From contig JAJRPM010000008.1 in assembly GCA_024280775.1 (NCBI GenBank), positions 1 to 64,000 on the forward strand: DNA of 64,000 bases, written 5' to 3'. The notes beneath the pieces were generated by a model. That model was not told the origin of the DNA and ran no database searches. It worked only from the letters and a program-made list of their open reading frames with translations. The translations under genes were made by a program, and so were the position numbers. The DNA comes from Candidatus Zixiibacteriota bacterium (GTDB taxonomy: Bacteria; Zixibacteria; MSB-5A5; GN15; JACZUZ01). This document shows, piece by piece, positions 1-8,972 of this stretch; within the stretch, counting starts at the first letter, position 1; every line of letters starts with the position of its first letter.

Positions 1-2
1 AA

Positions 3-80
3 CATGTCATCAGAAACGAAGAAGACCTGGCAGACATTCGCAATTACATAAAATACAACCCGCAAAAGATAATATATTGA
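3..80 (+). CDS. RAYT (REP-associated tyrosine transposase), C-terminal end only
   Basis: The gene is cut by the window start. The 25 visible residues (His-Val-Ile-Arg-Asn-Glu ... Ile-Arg-Asn-Tyr-Ile ... Asn-Pro) before the TGA at 78-80 match the conserved C-terminal helix of IS200/IS605-related Y1 transposases of the RAYT group, where an H-x-I-R-N-E motif is followed by an I-x-x-Y-I-x-x-N-P motif. RAYTs are single-strand-specific HUH nucleases that move or process REP hairpins. The stop lies 3 bases before a REP-like doublet at 84-163, the typical RAYT-REP arrangement. The catalytic HUH and Tyr residues would be upstream of the window, so I cannot say whether the gene is intact. Confidence 0.72.
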   Translation, partial: HVIRNEEDLADIRNYIKYNPQKIIY

Positions 81-83
81 CTC

Positions 84-163
84 GTAGGGGCAGGGTCTCC
101 CTGCCCGTCTTCTATTCAAGCAACAGCTTTGATGGAAAGAGGGCGCCGAAACGACGCCCCTAC
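84..163. repeat. REP-like doublet, family A (GTAGGGGC ... GCCCCTAC)
   Basis: The outer arms GTAGGGGC (84-91) and GCCCCTAC (156-163) are exact inverted complements. Inside are two more hairpins: GGGCAGGG/CCCTGCCC at about 88-106 and an imperfect GGGCG/CGCCC hairpin at about 141-159. This is two inverted REP units (a BIME-like doublet), each starting with GTAG. A second full copy lies at 58454-58551 and a single unit at 58407-58429. The element runs into the open frame upstream of the PfkB kinase and creates a false N-terminus there. Confidence 0.85.
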
Positions 164-200
164 GGCAGAAGAACCATACAACAAAGGCGAACAACCACCC

Positions 201-1169
201 GTGATAACCGCAATTGGCAATCCTGTTTTTGATTTAATCAAAACCCAAAAAGTTGACACTAAAGAGCGCATCCTCTCAGGATGCTCCACTAATGCCGTAT
301 TGGCGCTGAACAAACTCGGAGAAGCCACCCGCCTGATTGGCGCTATCGGTCCGGATTTCCGCGAACAGTTCGAAACTGATTTCGCCGCGCGAGGCATTGA
401 GAGCGTCATCATTGATTCGAAATCCTCCGGCGGATTCTCATTGCACTACTATGACGACTTCGGTAATCGCACCTTGGATTTACTCGGCAAGGCATCGGAT
501 ATCACCAACATCAAACCCGAATGGTACACCGACAGCAAAGCGGTGTTGATTGGGCCGATACTCGGTGAAGTGTCATTTGAGGAAATCAAGAACATCCGTG
601 AAAACTTCGACGGACTTTTCTTTTGTGACCCGCAAGGTCTTTTGCGCGGTGTCGATGACGACGGACGAATCAACCACACAGCCATAGACGGAATCAAAGA
701 GGCGCTAAGCGCCTTTGACGTGGTGAAGCCCAATGAACTAGAAGGACAGGTGCTAACCGGGCTGGACTGCAGAAAACATGCGCATGAAGCCGCAAAGATT
801 ATTCACAGTTGGGGGCCAAAGATTGTATTCCTGACACTAGCGGAGCTTGGCGCGGTGATTTATGACGGTTCAGAGTGTGTGGATATTCCGCCCGATGAAA
901 TCAAGCAACCAGCAGACATACCTGCGGTAGAAGTAGATCTAATCGACTCAACCGGCGCCGGTGACACCTCGATGGCCGGTTTCACCTTCGAATACTTGCG
1001 CACTAAAGACATAGTAAAAAGCGCCTGTTTCGCCGGAGCCACCAGCTCAATAATGATAGAAAACGTAGGCCCTGATTTCAAAATGACCGAAGATATGGTC
1101 CGCGAACGAGCCGAAAAACTGTACGCCAAGATCAAAAACGGTTGGCGCCTGGAAGAAGTCGGGGCTTAA
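201..1169 (+). CDS. PfkB-family carbohydrate/nucleoside kinase
   Basis: An ATP-dependent sugar or nucleoside kinase of the ribokinase (PfkB) superfamily, 322 residues from the start chosen here. The N-terminus has the typical A-I-G-N-P-V-F-D strand, and the signature D-S-T-G-A-G-D-T lies at about residues 249-256, with Gly-Ala-Gly-Asp forming the anion hole and catalytic Asp. The substrate cannot be told from sequence. The frame is open upstream to an ATG at 129, but those codons lie in REP repeat 84-163, so I prefer the GTG at 201, which places the first strand at the N-terminus. No close partner gene: the next gene is convergent and 211 bases away. Confidence 0.85.
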   Translation: MITAIGNPVFDLIKTQKVDTKERILSGCSTNAVLALNKLGEATRLIGAIGPDFREQFETDFAARGIESVIIDSKSSGGFSLHYYDDFGNRTLDLLGKASDITNIKPEWYTDSKAVLIGPILGEVSFEEIKNIRENFDGLFFCDPQGLLRGVDDDGRINHTAIDGIKEALSAFDVVKPNELEGQVLTGLDCRKHAHEAAKIIHSWGPKIVFLTLAELGAVIYDGSECVDIPPDEIKQPADIPAVEVDLIDSTGAGDTSMAGFTFEYLRTKDIVKSACFAGATSSIMIENVGPDFKMTEDMVRERAEKLYAKIKNGWRLEEVGA

Positions 1170-1380
1170 GAGATGCCCACGTCCACTGGTTGACCTCCGT
1201 CGATTGATGCTTCAGGTAAAATGGGTTCGTTCGGTAAAATAGGGTATGTGATGTAGGAATGTTGTAGTGATTTTGCAACGCTTTTTACCTCCGATAACTT
1301 TCATTTCCACTGGTACATACCATCATAAACCCTGTGGAGAGTATTCTGCGGCAGGTTTGTAGCGTTCTTGAAAAAAGTGG

Positions 1381-4300
1381 TCACTGTGCGATAGCTTTAC
1401 GAAGCTTGTCGTATTGCTTAAGAATGCGATTGACCGTTCCTTGGCCTTCAAATAGGTTGTCTTCCTTTTTGCTAACGTTGCTGAATGTTGAAAGAATGTA
1501 TTCAACGTCATCTCTCTCTATTTCATAGAGGACAAAGTAAGCCGCGTCCAATTCAGCCATCAACTCTGCGCGGTCACGAGCATCCCATTTGTGAACACCC
1601 GGCTTAAAACCGGTGGCTTCGGCCAGAGGCTTCATATCATTACTGGTGCAGGTGAGTTTGAGAACACGCCCTGTTATCCATTCTTCCAAAGACATGCGTT
1701 TGTCCCACAAACAAGGTGAGTTGTAGAACTCCAGTGAGAATACTGGTAACTGTTCGACAATGAAAAAGTTGAGTGTTACTCCTCCGGTTTTCTGACGCGC
1801 TACAAAATCGAGCGCGAACGAATTCAGGTTTGCAATCAAGCATTGCAGGCGAAGAACTCCTGCTCCACTTCTTATAATCGGAAAGTGATTGGTTACACCG
1901 GCAAAAGGTATTACTGAGCTAATCATTGTTCTCCGGTTCGTGGCGCTAGTGATGTCTTTGAACCCTAGAAGCGGAGTCTCATCTGATATGGACAACTTAT
2001 CTTGTACTGCTTTCTTCGGAACCCACCATCTGGGTGTCGCGGAAAATTCAGGATTCATATGCTCAGTTTGAGTAGCAGGTGTAGTCTGTCCCTGTCGCAT
2101 CCAATTCTCAGATTTTATCTCAACACCGGCCGCCCGATGGTCATACATTTGAATCATCTTGGCTTCATAGAGCGGCAGAAACACCTGGCTCTTTTTCTTC
2201 CAAAGAGCTCCATAGCGCCTAAAACCCTTTTCCTTGAGTTGTTCGGCGGTATGAAAAAGTTCAGCGTCATTGGTTTGATGGAACATCGTGAAGAAATTGA
2301 TGCCCCATGGATTTCCACCCTCTTTGCGGTTGTGATCAATCAGAATTGGAACTCGCCGGTATATCGCCTTAGTGATTTCTGCGTCACGTTGAGAGCGAAA
2401 TATAGGACAGGTATGAGTGTTGGGGTTTAGGAGTTTGATGTCATCGGTAGACAGGGTTACATGCCTTGTCAGCGGCTTTAGATCGTCGATGCTATGGGCA
2501 AAGAACACATAGTCGCTGTTGTCATAAGTATATTCAACGCCACTGAAGAGAAGGACAGAAAACTTCATCCTGCCATCAATGTCAGGGAAAATACCTTTTC
2601 TGTTCTCAAAATCGTAGAGCGCGATTAGCCTTTTCTCATTTAGTAATGAACCAAAAAAGTCTTTGGTCGTCTTGTCAGTTGCAATTCCCGAAGGCACCAG
2701 CAATCCAACCCTACCTCTTGGAGAAACGATGTTCATGGCCAATTCGGCAAACAAGGCATAGGTGTTAATATCCCCTTTCGCGGTCAACGGGAAAGACCCG
2801 GCGCTTCGCACATGGTCAAGCGTTGCCTCGGCATTGTCCTTGGCTTTTTGATAGCGCTGATATAATTCCGGGGATTTCTTCTTGAGTTTTTCTATTTTCT
2901 TCCGTCTATCGGCGGCGCTGACAGCCCCGGCAATTTCGGGGGCTACAATATCGAAAAACTCACGCTCCTGCAATTTCATCCTCTCCCAGGGCGGATTCCC
3001 GATAACGCAATCAAAACCGCTGTTCTTCTTGCCAAATGCTTTAGGGAACGCCTTCTCCCAATGCATGGAACGAATATCCAAGTCGGCGCTAGTTACCAGA
3101 CTGTTGCCACAGATTATGTTCTTTGACAGGTCAGATAACGAGCGTCCTTCCTGAGCCGACCTAATCCACAAGGCTAACTGAGATATTTCAACTGCCTCCG
3201 GTGACAGATCAACGCCATAAAGGTTCTCATTGAGGATATACGCAGAGATCATATCCAAATGTTTGTTTGCTTCATCAATGTTGTGGAAGGCGAGCTGGTC
3301 CAGACATTCACGGTATTTCTCTTCCAGCAAATCATAAGCGGCAATCAGAAAGGCTCCGCTTCCGCAAGCTGGATCAACGACCCTGATACTTCGTAATTCA
3401 ACCATGCAAGCAGAGTAGAAATCTCCAACCTTCTTGGATGCAGTTTCTGAAAACAGGTCTTTGTCACTCAGACCAGTTTTTTTCTGAATTTTCTTGAAAC
3501 GCTCATCAACCAAATTGCCGATTACATTGTGTGCAATGAAGGCGGTAAACTCTGGTGGCGTGTAATATATCCCTGAACGTTTTCTCTCAGCGGACTTTCC
3601 CATTTTGGGACTCGCCGATTCGCTTTCAATTGGCTCCAAAAGTCCTGCGGCTTTGATTTTTCCTATGTCCCCTATTGACCGCTCAAACAAATGACCGAGC
3701 ACATCAACATTCACTTCGTCACGAAAGTCATAGCGACCGACAGATTCAAAGAAGTGCGTCCACTCGTCGTCAAGGTCAAGATCATCTACTTCCGGGTCCT
3801 CACGAAACAGACCACCATTGTAGGCGTTGATATGGTGTTGCGGATTCCCCTTGTCAATGCTCCGAAAGAGGTTTTTGAAATTTTGCCAACGCGGATTCGT
3901 AACTTTGCTAAATGGAGGAAGCTGGGTGTAAGCGCTGTTGATTGTTCTCGCGGGGAGTAGCCCCCGGTCCTCACAAAAGGCGACGAATACAATCCTGTCG
4001 ATGAGTTTTTGAGCAATATGAATTGCGGTCTCTAGAGGTTTCTTGTGTGAAGAGTTTACTAGATGGTGAATCAGTTTGGTTCTATTCTCAGAGTATGCGT
4101 TATAGAGGTCGTCGCCAACTCTTCGCTGTTGTTCACTGGTCTGATCGAGCAAAAGGAGCGCTCTGGAACTGTCCCCGGGCCTCTTTGGAATCAACCCCTC
4201 GCGCTGGAGCACATAGTAAAAACCTGCAAAGATATCAGGATCACGCAATTCCTGAAGGAGAAATAATTGATAAGCGCGCGTCGTCTTATTTCGGTGATAG

Positions 4301-4818
4301 AGCCGAAAGCTCACGTAATTTGTGACAATTCCCCAGGGACATCCAGGCGCATCATTTAGATACCCCCAACACTGTTGAACTGGTGTCCTGCCTCTGGACC
4401 TATCTCTATCAAGGTTCGTGCTCGGCCCTTTTAGCTCAACCATTGCGTAAGGCTGGTCAATTTCGTTACCGTCGAAAACACCTAGCGCCGCATCCGCAAA
4501 TCCGCCGTTTACCGAATAATCCGGTATTAGGTTCCAAGTATCCAGCCCCTTAGACATAGAGGCAAATCCCAAAGCCTCGCCAAAGACTTCGCTGAGAAAG
4601 CTAACCTGGAGGTTCTTTTCCTTCTGCTTGCCTAGCTTGCCGGATTTTTCGAGATCTGCCCATCGACAAATTATTCTGTGAGCGCGGTCCCAATCCTCGT
4701 CACGCAAAAGATGGTCCATCGCCTTCTTTTGCAGATATTTCGGCAGAAATAGGTTCTGTTTCTGTTTGTCGTCTCCGTAATGTGGCTGACTGTAACCTGC
4801 GAATAGGGACTGCTGCAT
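1381..4818 (-). CDS. Type IIG restriction endonuclease-methyltransferase fusion
   Basis: A single-chain restriction-modification enzyme of 1145 residues. The N-terminal part has a PD-(D/E)xK-like pattern: an Asp in F-A-D-A-A-L-G near residue 107 and V-E-L-K-G near residue 128. The central part is a gamma-class N6-adenine methyltransferase with SAM motif I (D-P-A-C-G-S-G) near residue 482 and catalytic N-P-P-W near residue 606. The C-terminal third should hold target recognition. This is the Eco57I/BREX-PglX-like layout; because no brx or pgl gene is adjacent, a stand-alone type IIG enzyme fits best. It has no partner methylase or specificity gene here. The reading frame is intact. The ATG at 4818 is the only Met close to the conserved region. 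Confidence 0.85.
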   Translation of the reverse strand: MQQSLFAGYSQPHYGDDKQKQNLFLPKYLQKKAMDHLLRDEDWDRAHRIICRWADLEKSGKLGKQKEKNLQVSFLSEVFGEALGFASMSKGLDTWNLIPDYSVNGGFADAALGVFDGNEIDQPYAMVELKGPSTNLDRDRSRGRTPVQQCWGYLNDAPGCPWGIVTNYVSFRLYHRNKTTRAYQLFLLQELRDPDIFAGFYYVLQREGLIPKRPGDSSRALLLLDQTSEQQRRVGDDLYNAYSENRTKLIHHLVNSSHKKPLETAIHIAQKLIDRIVFVAFCEDRGLLPARTINSAYTQLPPFSKVTNPRWQNFKNLFRSIDKGNPQHHINAYNGGLFREDPEVDDLDLDDEWTHFFESVGRYDFRDEVNVDVLGHLFERSIGDIGKIKAAGLLEPIESESASPKMGKSAERKRSGIYYTPPEFTAFIAHNVIGNLVDERFKKIQKKTGLSDKDLFSETASKKVGDFYSACMVELRSIRVVDPACGSGAFLIAAYDLLEEKYRECLDQLAFHNIDEANKHLDMISAYILNENLYGVDLSPEAVEISQLALWIRSAQEGRSLSDLSKNIICGNSLVTSADLDIRSMHWEKAFPKAFGKKNSGFDCVIGNPPWERMKLQEREFFDIVAPEIAGAVSAADRRKKIEKLKKKSPELYQRYQKAKDNAEATLDHVRSAGSFPLTAKGDINTYALFAELAMNIVSPRGRVGLLVPSGIATDKTTKDFFGSLLNEKRLIALYDFENRKGIFPDIDGRMKFSVLLFSGVEYTYDNSDYVFFAHSIDDLKPLTRHVTLSTDDIKLLNPNTHTCPIFRSQRDAEITKAIYRRVPILIDHNRKEGGNPWGINFFTMFHQTNDAELFHTAEQLKEKGFRRYGALWKKKSQVFLPLYEAKMIQMYDHRAAGVEIKSENWMRQGQTTPATQTEHMNPEFSATPRWWVPKKAVQDKLSISDETPLLGFKDITSATNRRTMISSVIPFAGVTNHFPIIRSGAGVLRLQCLIANLNSFALDFVARQKTGGVTLNFFIVEQLPVFSLEFYNSPCLWDKRMSLEEWITGRVLKLTCTSNDMKPLAEATGFKPGVHKWDARDRAELMAELDAAYFVLYEIERDDVEYILSTFSNVSKKEDNLFEGQGTVNRILKQYDKLRKAIAQ

Positions 4819-5167
4819 TTGTTGCCGTTTCTTGAATCTGAATTCTAGTAAAGTTTCACTTTATATGGCTTGAGTATTGGCAAGCGTTTGGAAAGAATAA
4901 CGCTTGGCGACAGTGTTGGCAATCACATTCCACTCAAGAGCCCATATCCACCAGTCCACCTGCTTTTTCAGTCCAAAAACAGCCGAAAAACACCGGCTCT
5001 CAGCCGATAAGCTATTGCCAGAAGCCAGTCTTTGCCCTTTATTGGGAATCTTCCGCTCGAGTTGGGCGGGGTTTTGTTGTGCGTAGTGGATTTGCGCATT
5101 TTGCTGAAATTAACTAATCGCTTGTTATAGAACACAGCTGTTGTGAAGGCGGCTTGATTGAAAGGAA
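4819..5167. other. Intergenic region between divergent R-M and inositol synthase genes
   Basis: This holds the 5' regions of both divergent genes. A short palindrome AAAGTTTCACTTT at 4850-4862 sits 32 bases upstream of the restriction-modification start and could be an operator for a controller protein, although no controller gene is seen nearby. A TTGTTATAG stretch near 5123-5131 could be a weak -10 for the plus-strand gene. No gene or structured RNA is evident. Confidence 0.4.
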
Positions 5168-6442
5168 ATGAGCCAGATGGCCAAAGGTAAGTTGAAAGTA
5201 GCTATTATCGGAGTCGGTAATTGTTGCTCCTCATTTGTACAGGGCGTGGAGTTCTACAAGAACGCCAAAGATGATGAATTTGTACCGGGATTGATGCATG
5301 TCAATCTTGGCGGCTATCACATTCGGGATATCGAGTTTGTCGCCGCTATCGACATCGACAAAAACAAAGTCGGCAAAGATCTCTCCGAGGCGATTTTCAC
5401 CAAACCGAATAACACCATAAAGTTCTCGGATGTCCCGAAAACCGGTGTCACTGTTCAGCGCGGCATGACCCATGACGGTTTGGGCAAATATCTCTCGCAG
5501 ATTATCGAAAAAGCCCCGGGTGACACAGTTGATATTGTCAAACTTCTCAAAAGCTCAAAGGCTGATGTAGTCGTGAACTATTTGCCGGTTGGCTCAGAAG
5601 AGGCCACCAAGTGGTATGTCGAGCAGATTCTTGAAGCCGGTTGTGGTTTTGTGAATTGTATTCCGGTGTTTATCGGTCGCGAAAGATACTGGCAGAAGCG
5701 CTTCGAGGAGAAAGGTGTTCCGGTTATCGGTGATGACATCAAATCTCAAGTCGGCGCAACTATCACCCATAGAATCCTGACTCGTTTGTTCCTTGAACGC
5801 GGAGTGAAACTGGAGCGCACCAGTCAGCTCAACGTCGGCGGAAACACCGACTTCCTCAATATGCTCGAACGTGAGCGTCTTGAATCCAAGAAGATTTCCA
5901 AGACCAATGCAGTCACCAGCCAGTTGGATTATGATATTGGCGCTGGTAATGTTCACATCGGTCCTTCGGACTATGTCGAATGGCTTTCCGATAGAAAATG
6001 GGCCTATATCCGTTTGGAGGGCACAACTTTCGGCAATGTCCCGTTGAATATCGAAATGAAAATGGAAGTTTGGGATTCGCCAAACTCTGCAGGCGTGGTA
6101 ATTGATGCGGTGCGCTGTTGCAAACTCGCTCTTGATAATGGTATCTCAGGTGTTCTCAAGGGCCCGTCGGCGTACTTCAAGAAATCACCTCCAGTGCAGT
6201 ATCACGACGATGTTGCTCGTGATATGACAGAAGCCTTTATCAAAAAGTATGCGCTGAAAACCAAGAAGAAAGCTGGTAGTTCTTTGAAGCTTAAATCCAA
6301 AGCTAACGGTTCCAAATCTAATGGAACTTCAAAGTCCACCACCAGACGCGCCTCGGTCAAGAAGGCAATCAAGGCCGCAGGAACAACCGGCAAGACCACA
6401 CCTGTACGCACAACCCGCAAACGTGCGGCAACTGCGAAATAG
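5168..6442 (+). CDS. ino1: Myo-inositol-1-phosphate synthase with basic C-terminal tail
   Basis: It converts glucose 6-phosphate to 1L-myo-inositol 1-phosphate with bound NAD, the entry step to inositol lipids and solutes. The NAD-binding loop G-V-G-N-C-C-S-S is at residues 15-22, and N-Y-L-P-V-G-S and [11 protein letters not shown] motifs follow. The core matches the short bacterial/archaeal form. Residues 364-424 form an extra tail with about 20 Lys/Arg and no Asp/Glu, rich in Ala, Ser and Thr, like histone H1 or bacterial HU tails; this is not part of the normal enzyme. An AAGGA box lies almost against the ATG at 5168, so the second Met (ATG 5177) is an equally good start. A terminator follows at 6535. 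Confidence 0.92.
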   Translation: MSQMAKGKLKVAIIGVGNCCSSFVQGVEFYKNAKDDEFVPGLMHVNLGGYHIRDIEFVAAIDIDKNKVGKDLSEAIFTKPNNTIKFSDVPKTGVTVQRGMTHDGLGKYLSQIIEKAPGDTVDIVKLLKSSKADVVVNYLPVGSEEATKWYVEQILEAGCGFVNCIPVFIGRERYWQKRFEEKGVPVIGDDIKSQVGATITHRILTRLFLERGVKLERTSQLNVGGNTDFLNMLERERLESKKISKTNAVTSQLDYDIGAGNVHIGPSDYVEWLSDRKWAYIRLEGTTFGNVPLNIEMKMEVWDSPNSAGVVIDAVRCCKLALDNGISGVLKGPSAYFKKSPPVQYHDDVARDMTEAFIKKYALKTKKKAGSSLKLKSKANGSKSNGTSKSTTRRASVKKAIKAAGTTGKTTPVRTTRKRAATAK

Positions 6443-6463
6443 GTTGGTGAGGTAATCTTGCTA

Positions 6464-6505
6464 GTAGGTCGGGTTCCGAAGCGCCAAAGGCGCGTAGAAA
6501 CTCGA
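6464..6505 (+). repeat. Half copy of REP-like family B
   Basis: It begins GTAGGTCGGGTTCCG, as the left arm of the full elements at 13542 and 51267, followed by a small hairpin (GCGCC/GGCGC) and a degenerate version of the next segment. The right half is missing. It lies between the inositol synthase stop and its terminator. Confidence 0.75.
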
Positions 6506-6534
6506 TATAATAGAATCGCTTGATATGCAAATAC

Positions 6535-6568
6535 AGCCGACGGAGGTACATCCCCCGTCGGCTTTTTT
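6535..6568 (+). terminator. Rho-independent terminator
   Basis: GCCGACGG and CCGTCGGC pair around a short loop and are followed by TTTTTT. It closes the inositol-phosphate synthase transcript. Confidence 0.88.
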
Positions 6569-6632
6569 GTATCATATATTTGTATCATATTGGGGGCTAT
6601 CATTAGATATGAATCTATAAGAAGCAGAGCCA

Positions 6633-7304
6633 ATGAAAAATAAGAAACACAACCAGAAGAAATCAGGACTGTTTGTCACCTTCGAAGGCATTGACGGCTC
6701 CGGTAAGAGCTCGCAATTGCGCATGGCGAACAAATTCCTGCGCAAGGCAGGGTTTGAGACATTAGTCTTGCGTGAACCGGGATCAGCGCCGCTCTCAGAG
6801 CGAATTCGCAAAATTCTTCTCGATCCCAAACTGCAGGTCGCCGATTATCCGGAGCTACTTCTATATCTTGCCGCACGAGGACAGTTAGTGAATGAAATAA
6901 TCGCTCCGGCGCTTGATGAGGGCGCGATTGTGCTATGTGACAGGTTTCATGACTCTACGGTAGCATATCAAGGTTATGGCCGAAAACTGGACTTAGATTT
7001 TATAGAACAATTACGGCTTAGTCTCGTTGGAAAGGTATCGCCGCATAGGACGTATGTTTTCGATGTAGATTACCCTACGTCTTTGTCGCGACGAAAAAAG
7101 ACACCAGATAGACTGGAAAAAGAATCAGAGCTATTTTTCAAACGTGTGCGCGCCGGGTTTAGAAAAATTGCTCGTGAAGAACCAAAGCGAGTGGCGCTTA
7201 TCAACTCTATGCGGACTCCGGCTGAGATTAGCGCCGATGTATGTGACGACCTTGAGAAACTATTGCACAGCAAAAAACTATTGCGCAGGAAGAAACTATT
7301 GTGA
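6633..7304 (+). CDS. tmk: Thymidylate kinase
   Basis: It phosphorylates dTMP to dTDP. The P-loop G-I-D-G-S-G-K-S-S is near residues 19-27, R-E-P-G near residue 49 (here followed by Ser instead of the usual Gly-Thr), and the D-R-F motif near residue 94. The 223-residue length is normal. The last 15 residues are a repeated K-K-L-L pattern coded by near-identical AAACTATTG repeats, probably a neutral tail expansion. It overlaps the next gene by 4 bases (GTGA), indicating translational coupling and an operon through the HAD phosphatase. Confidence 0.9.
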   Translation: MKNKKHNQKKSGLFVTFEGIDGSGKSSQLRMANKFLRKAGFETLVLREPGSAPLSERIRKILLDPKLQVADYPELLLYLAARGQLVNEIIAPALDEGAIVLCDRFHDSTVAYQGYGRKLDLDFIEQLRLSLVGKVSPHRTYVFDVDYPTSLSRRKKTPDRLEKESELFFKRVRAGFRKIAREEPKRVALINSMRTPAEISADVCDDLEKLLHSKKLLRRKKLL

Positions 7305-8968
7305 CACAGACATTGCCGGATGATACATCGCAAGAACAATCCAAGGAATTACCCGCCGGAACACCGGCAGTGGCGTTCTTTCTGCTTTCGATGATCTTCG
7401 CTTTACTCACTGGCGCCTCGTTGTATGTAATTTCCTCGCCACAGTTGCGCAAAATTGCTCGCTTTGAAGGAACTGTTAGAGCAATAATGGCCGAGTATCC
7501 TGAAGACATTGACGCCGATGAGTTCTTCAAGAATTCTTCGGATGCAATCTACGGCACACTAGACAGATACAGCCGCTACGCCCCAAAGAAAGCCTACAGC
7601 CAAACTGTTGAAGAATACTCCGGATCCTATGCGGGACTAGGCGTGTCAATTGTTTCGCAATCACAGGGATTACTCATTGCTTCGGTGAATCCTGATGGCC
7701 CCGCCAGAGTCGCTGGAGTCAAACTAGGCGATATTCTTATCAGCGCCGACTCAATTGACCTGGTTGGGAAATCAACTCAACAGGCCAGCGAGATTCTCCG
7801 TGGCAAAAGTGGTGACACTGTAACTGTTGGCTTGATTCGCCCACGGGCGCAAAAAGCTCTGACCCGCAATCGTAAAGGCAGTTTATCGATTCAAGTAATC
7901 TATGACACTACGTTTTTGCCAATAGCTCGCGCGGCTGTGCCTTTACGCCATGTAACACTATTCGGAGTCACACCCAACGGCGCGCTATATATTAAGCTCA
8001 ATGACTTTGGCTCCGGTGCGTTTGCACAGTTCAAAAGCGCGCTTGATTCACTGCGAAAATCTAAGCCCGATAGTCGCGGGATTCTGATTGACCTCCGCTA
8101 CAACCCTGGCGGCCTTCTCTCGGAGTCTTTGAAACTTGCGGACTACTTTCTGCCTGATGAGACATTGCTACTAGGTGAAAAAGGCAAGTCACGCTGGAGT
8201 CGTCGCGAGTTTCATGGATGGAGTGACGATCAGACAGACGGCGCACCAGTGGTTATTATGGTCAATCGTTTTTCGGCTTCTGCATCGGAAGTATTCTCCG
8301 GAGCGCTAAAGTACGCCGGACGAGCAACGCTGGTGGGTGATACAACTTTCGGTAAAGGTCTGATACAGGAATACAATTCATTCTCTGACGGCTCAGCCTC
8401 CAAGTTAACAATTGGCAGATATTATTTCACAGGCGAACAATATCTAAATCAACCCGGCGCAAAGAAAGTTGATTCCGGTTCGGGTTTGCCGCCGGATATT
8501 CACTATCAATTCAAAACCGATGGCTCCTTGATGCAGGAATTGGGCCGGATGATGTTGTTCACCAAATTCGTAGCGCGCTATCAGGATAGAATCATAGAGG
8601 CCTATGAAAGCAAGAGCTACGACGACATAGTAAGTGAATTCCACCACACAGCAACCGAATCAGGTTTTACTTATCGCAGTGAGTTATTGCAACGCGCTAA
8701 TGATTTATATCTTTGGGCGTCAGTGTATGGAACAGAGAAAAAGTCACAACAGATTAGCGATAGAATTCTGAGTAAAGCCGAGACCCTGGAAGGTAATATA
8801 TTTGAAATGCAAAAAGAGCGAATCATTCGACGACTGGCGCGTTTGGCATTTGAGCGGCGCGACAATGAGAAGGCCGCTTTCCTGAAAGTAACTTTGCCAA
8901 ACGATCCTGATATCCTGACTTGCGAGAAGATTTTGCTCGATAGTGACACTACCAAGGTAGGCGCCTGA
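7301..8968 (+). CDS. S41-family carboxy-terminal processing protease
   Basis: A membrane-anchored periplasmic serine protease of the CtpA/Prc type, 555 residues. An N-terminal transmembrane helix spans about residues 24-46. A PDZ domain (about 105-180) begins near the G-L-G-V-S-I segment. The S41 core has L-R-Y-N-P-G-G, the nucleophile segment F-S-A-S-A-S-E near residue 325 and the general-base Lys in T-F-G-K-G near residue 352. The C-terminal 120 residues are an extra helical region. The start is a GTG overlapping the tmk stop. It probably degrades or trims envelope proteins; the substrate is unknown. Confidence 0.88.
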   Translation: MTQTLPDDTSQEQSKELPAGTPAVAFFLLSMIFALLTGASLYVISSPQLRKIARFEGTVRAIMAEYPEDIDADEFFKNSSDAIYGTLDRYSRYAPKKAYSQTVEEYSGSYAGLGVSIVSQSQGLLIASVNPDGPARVAGVKLGDILISADSIDLVGKSTQQASEILRGKSGDTVTVGLIRPRAQKALTRNRKGSLSIQVIYDTTFLPIARAAVPLRHVTLFGVTPNGALYIKLNDFGSGAFAQFKSALDSLRKSKPDSRGILIDLRYNPGGLLSESLKLADYFLPDETLLLGEKGKSRWSRREFHGWSDDQTDGAPVVIMVNRFSASASEVFSGALKYAGRATLVGDTTFGKGLIQEYNSFSDGSASKLTIGRYYFTGEQYLNQPGAKKVDSGSGLPPDIHYQFKTDGSLMQELGRMMLFTKFVARYQDRIIEAYESKSYDDIVSEFHHTATESGFTYRSELLQRANDLYLWASVYGTEKKSQQISDRILSKAETLEGNIFEMQKERIIRRLARLAFERRDNEKAAFLKVTLPNDPDILTCEKILLDSDTTKVGA

Positions 8969-8972
8969 TTAC

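Noticed and set aside
129-200. N-terminal extension of the PfkB kinase frame
   Set aside because: These codons are made of the family A REP repeat and its flank; the conserved first strand begins at the GTG at 201.
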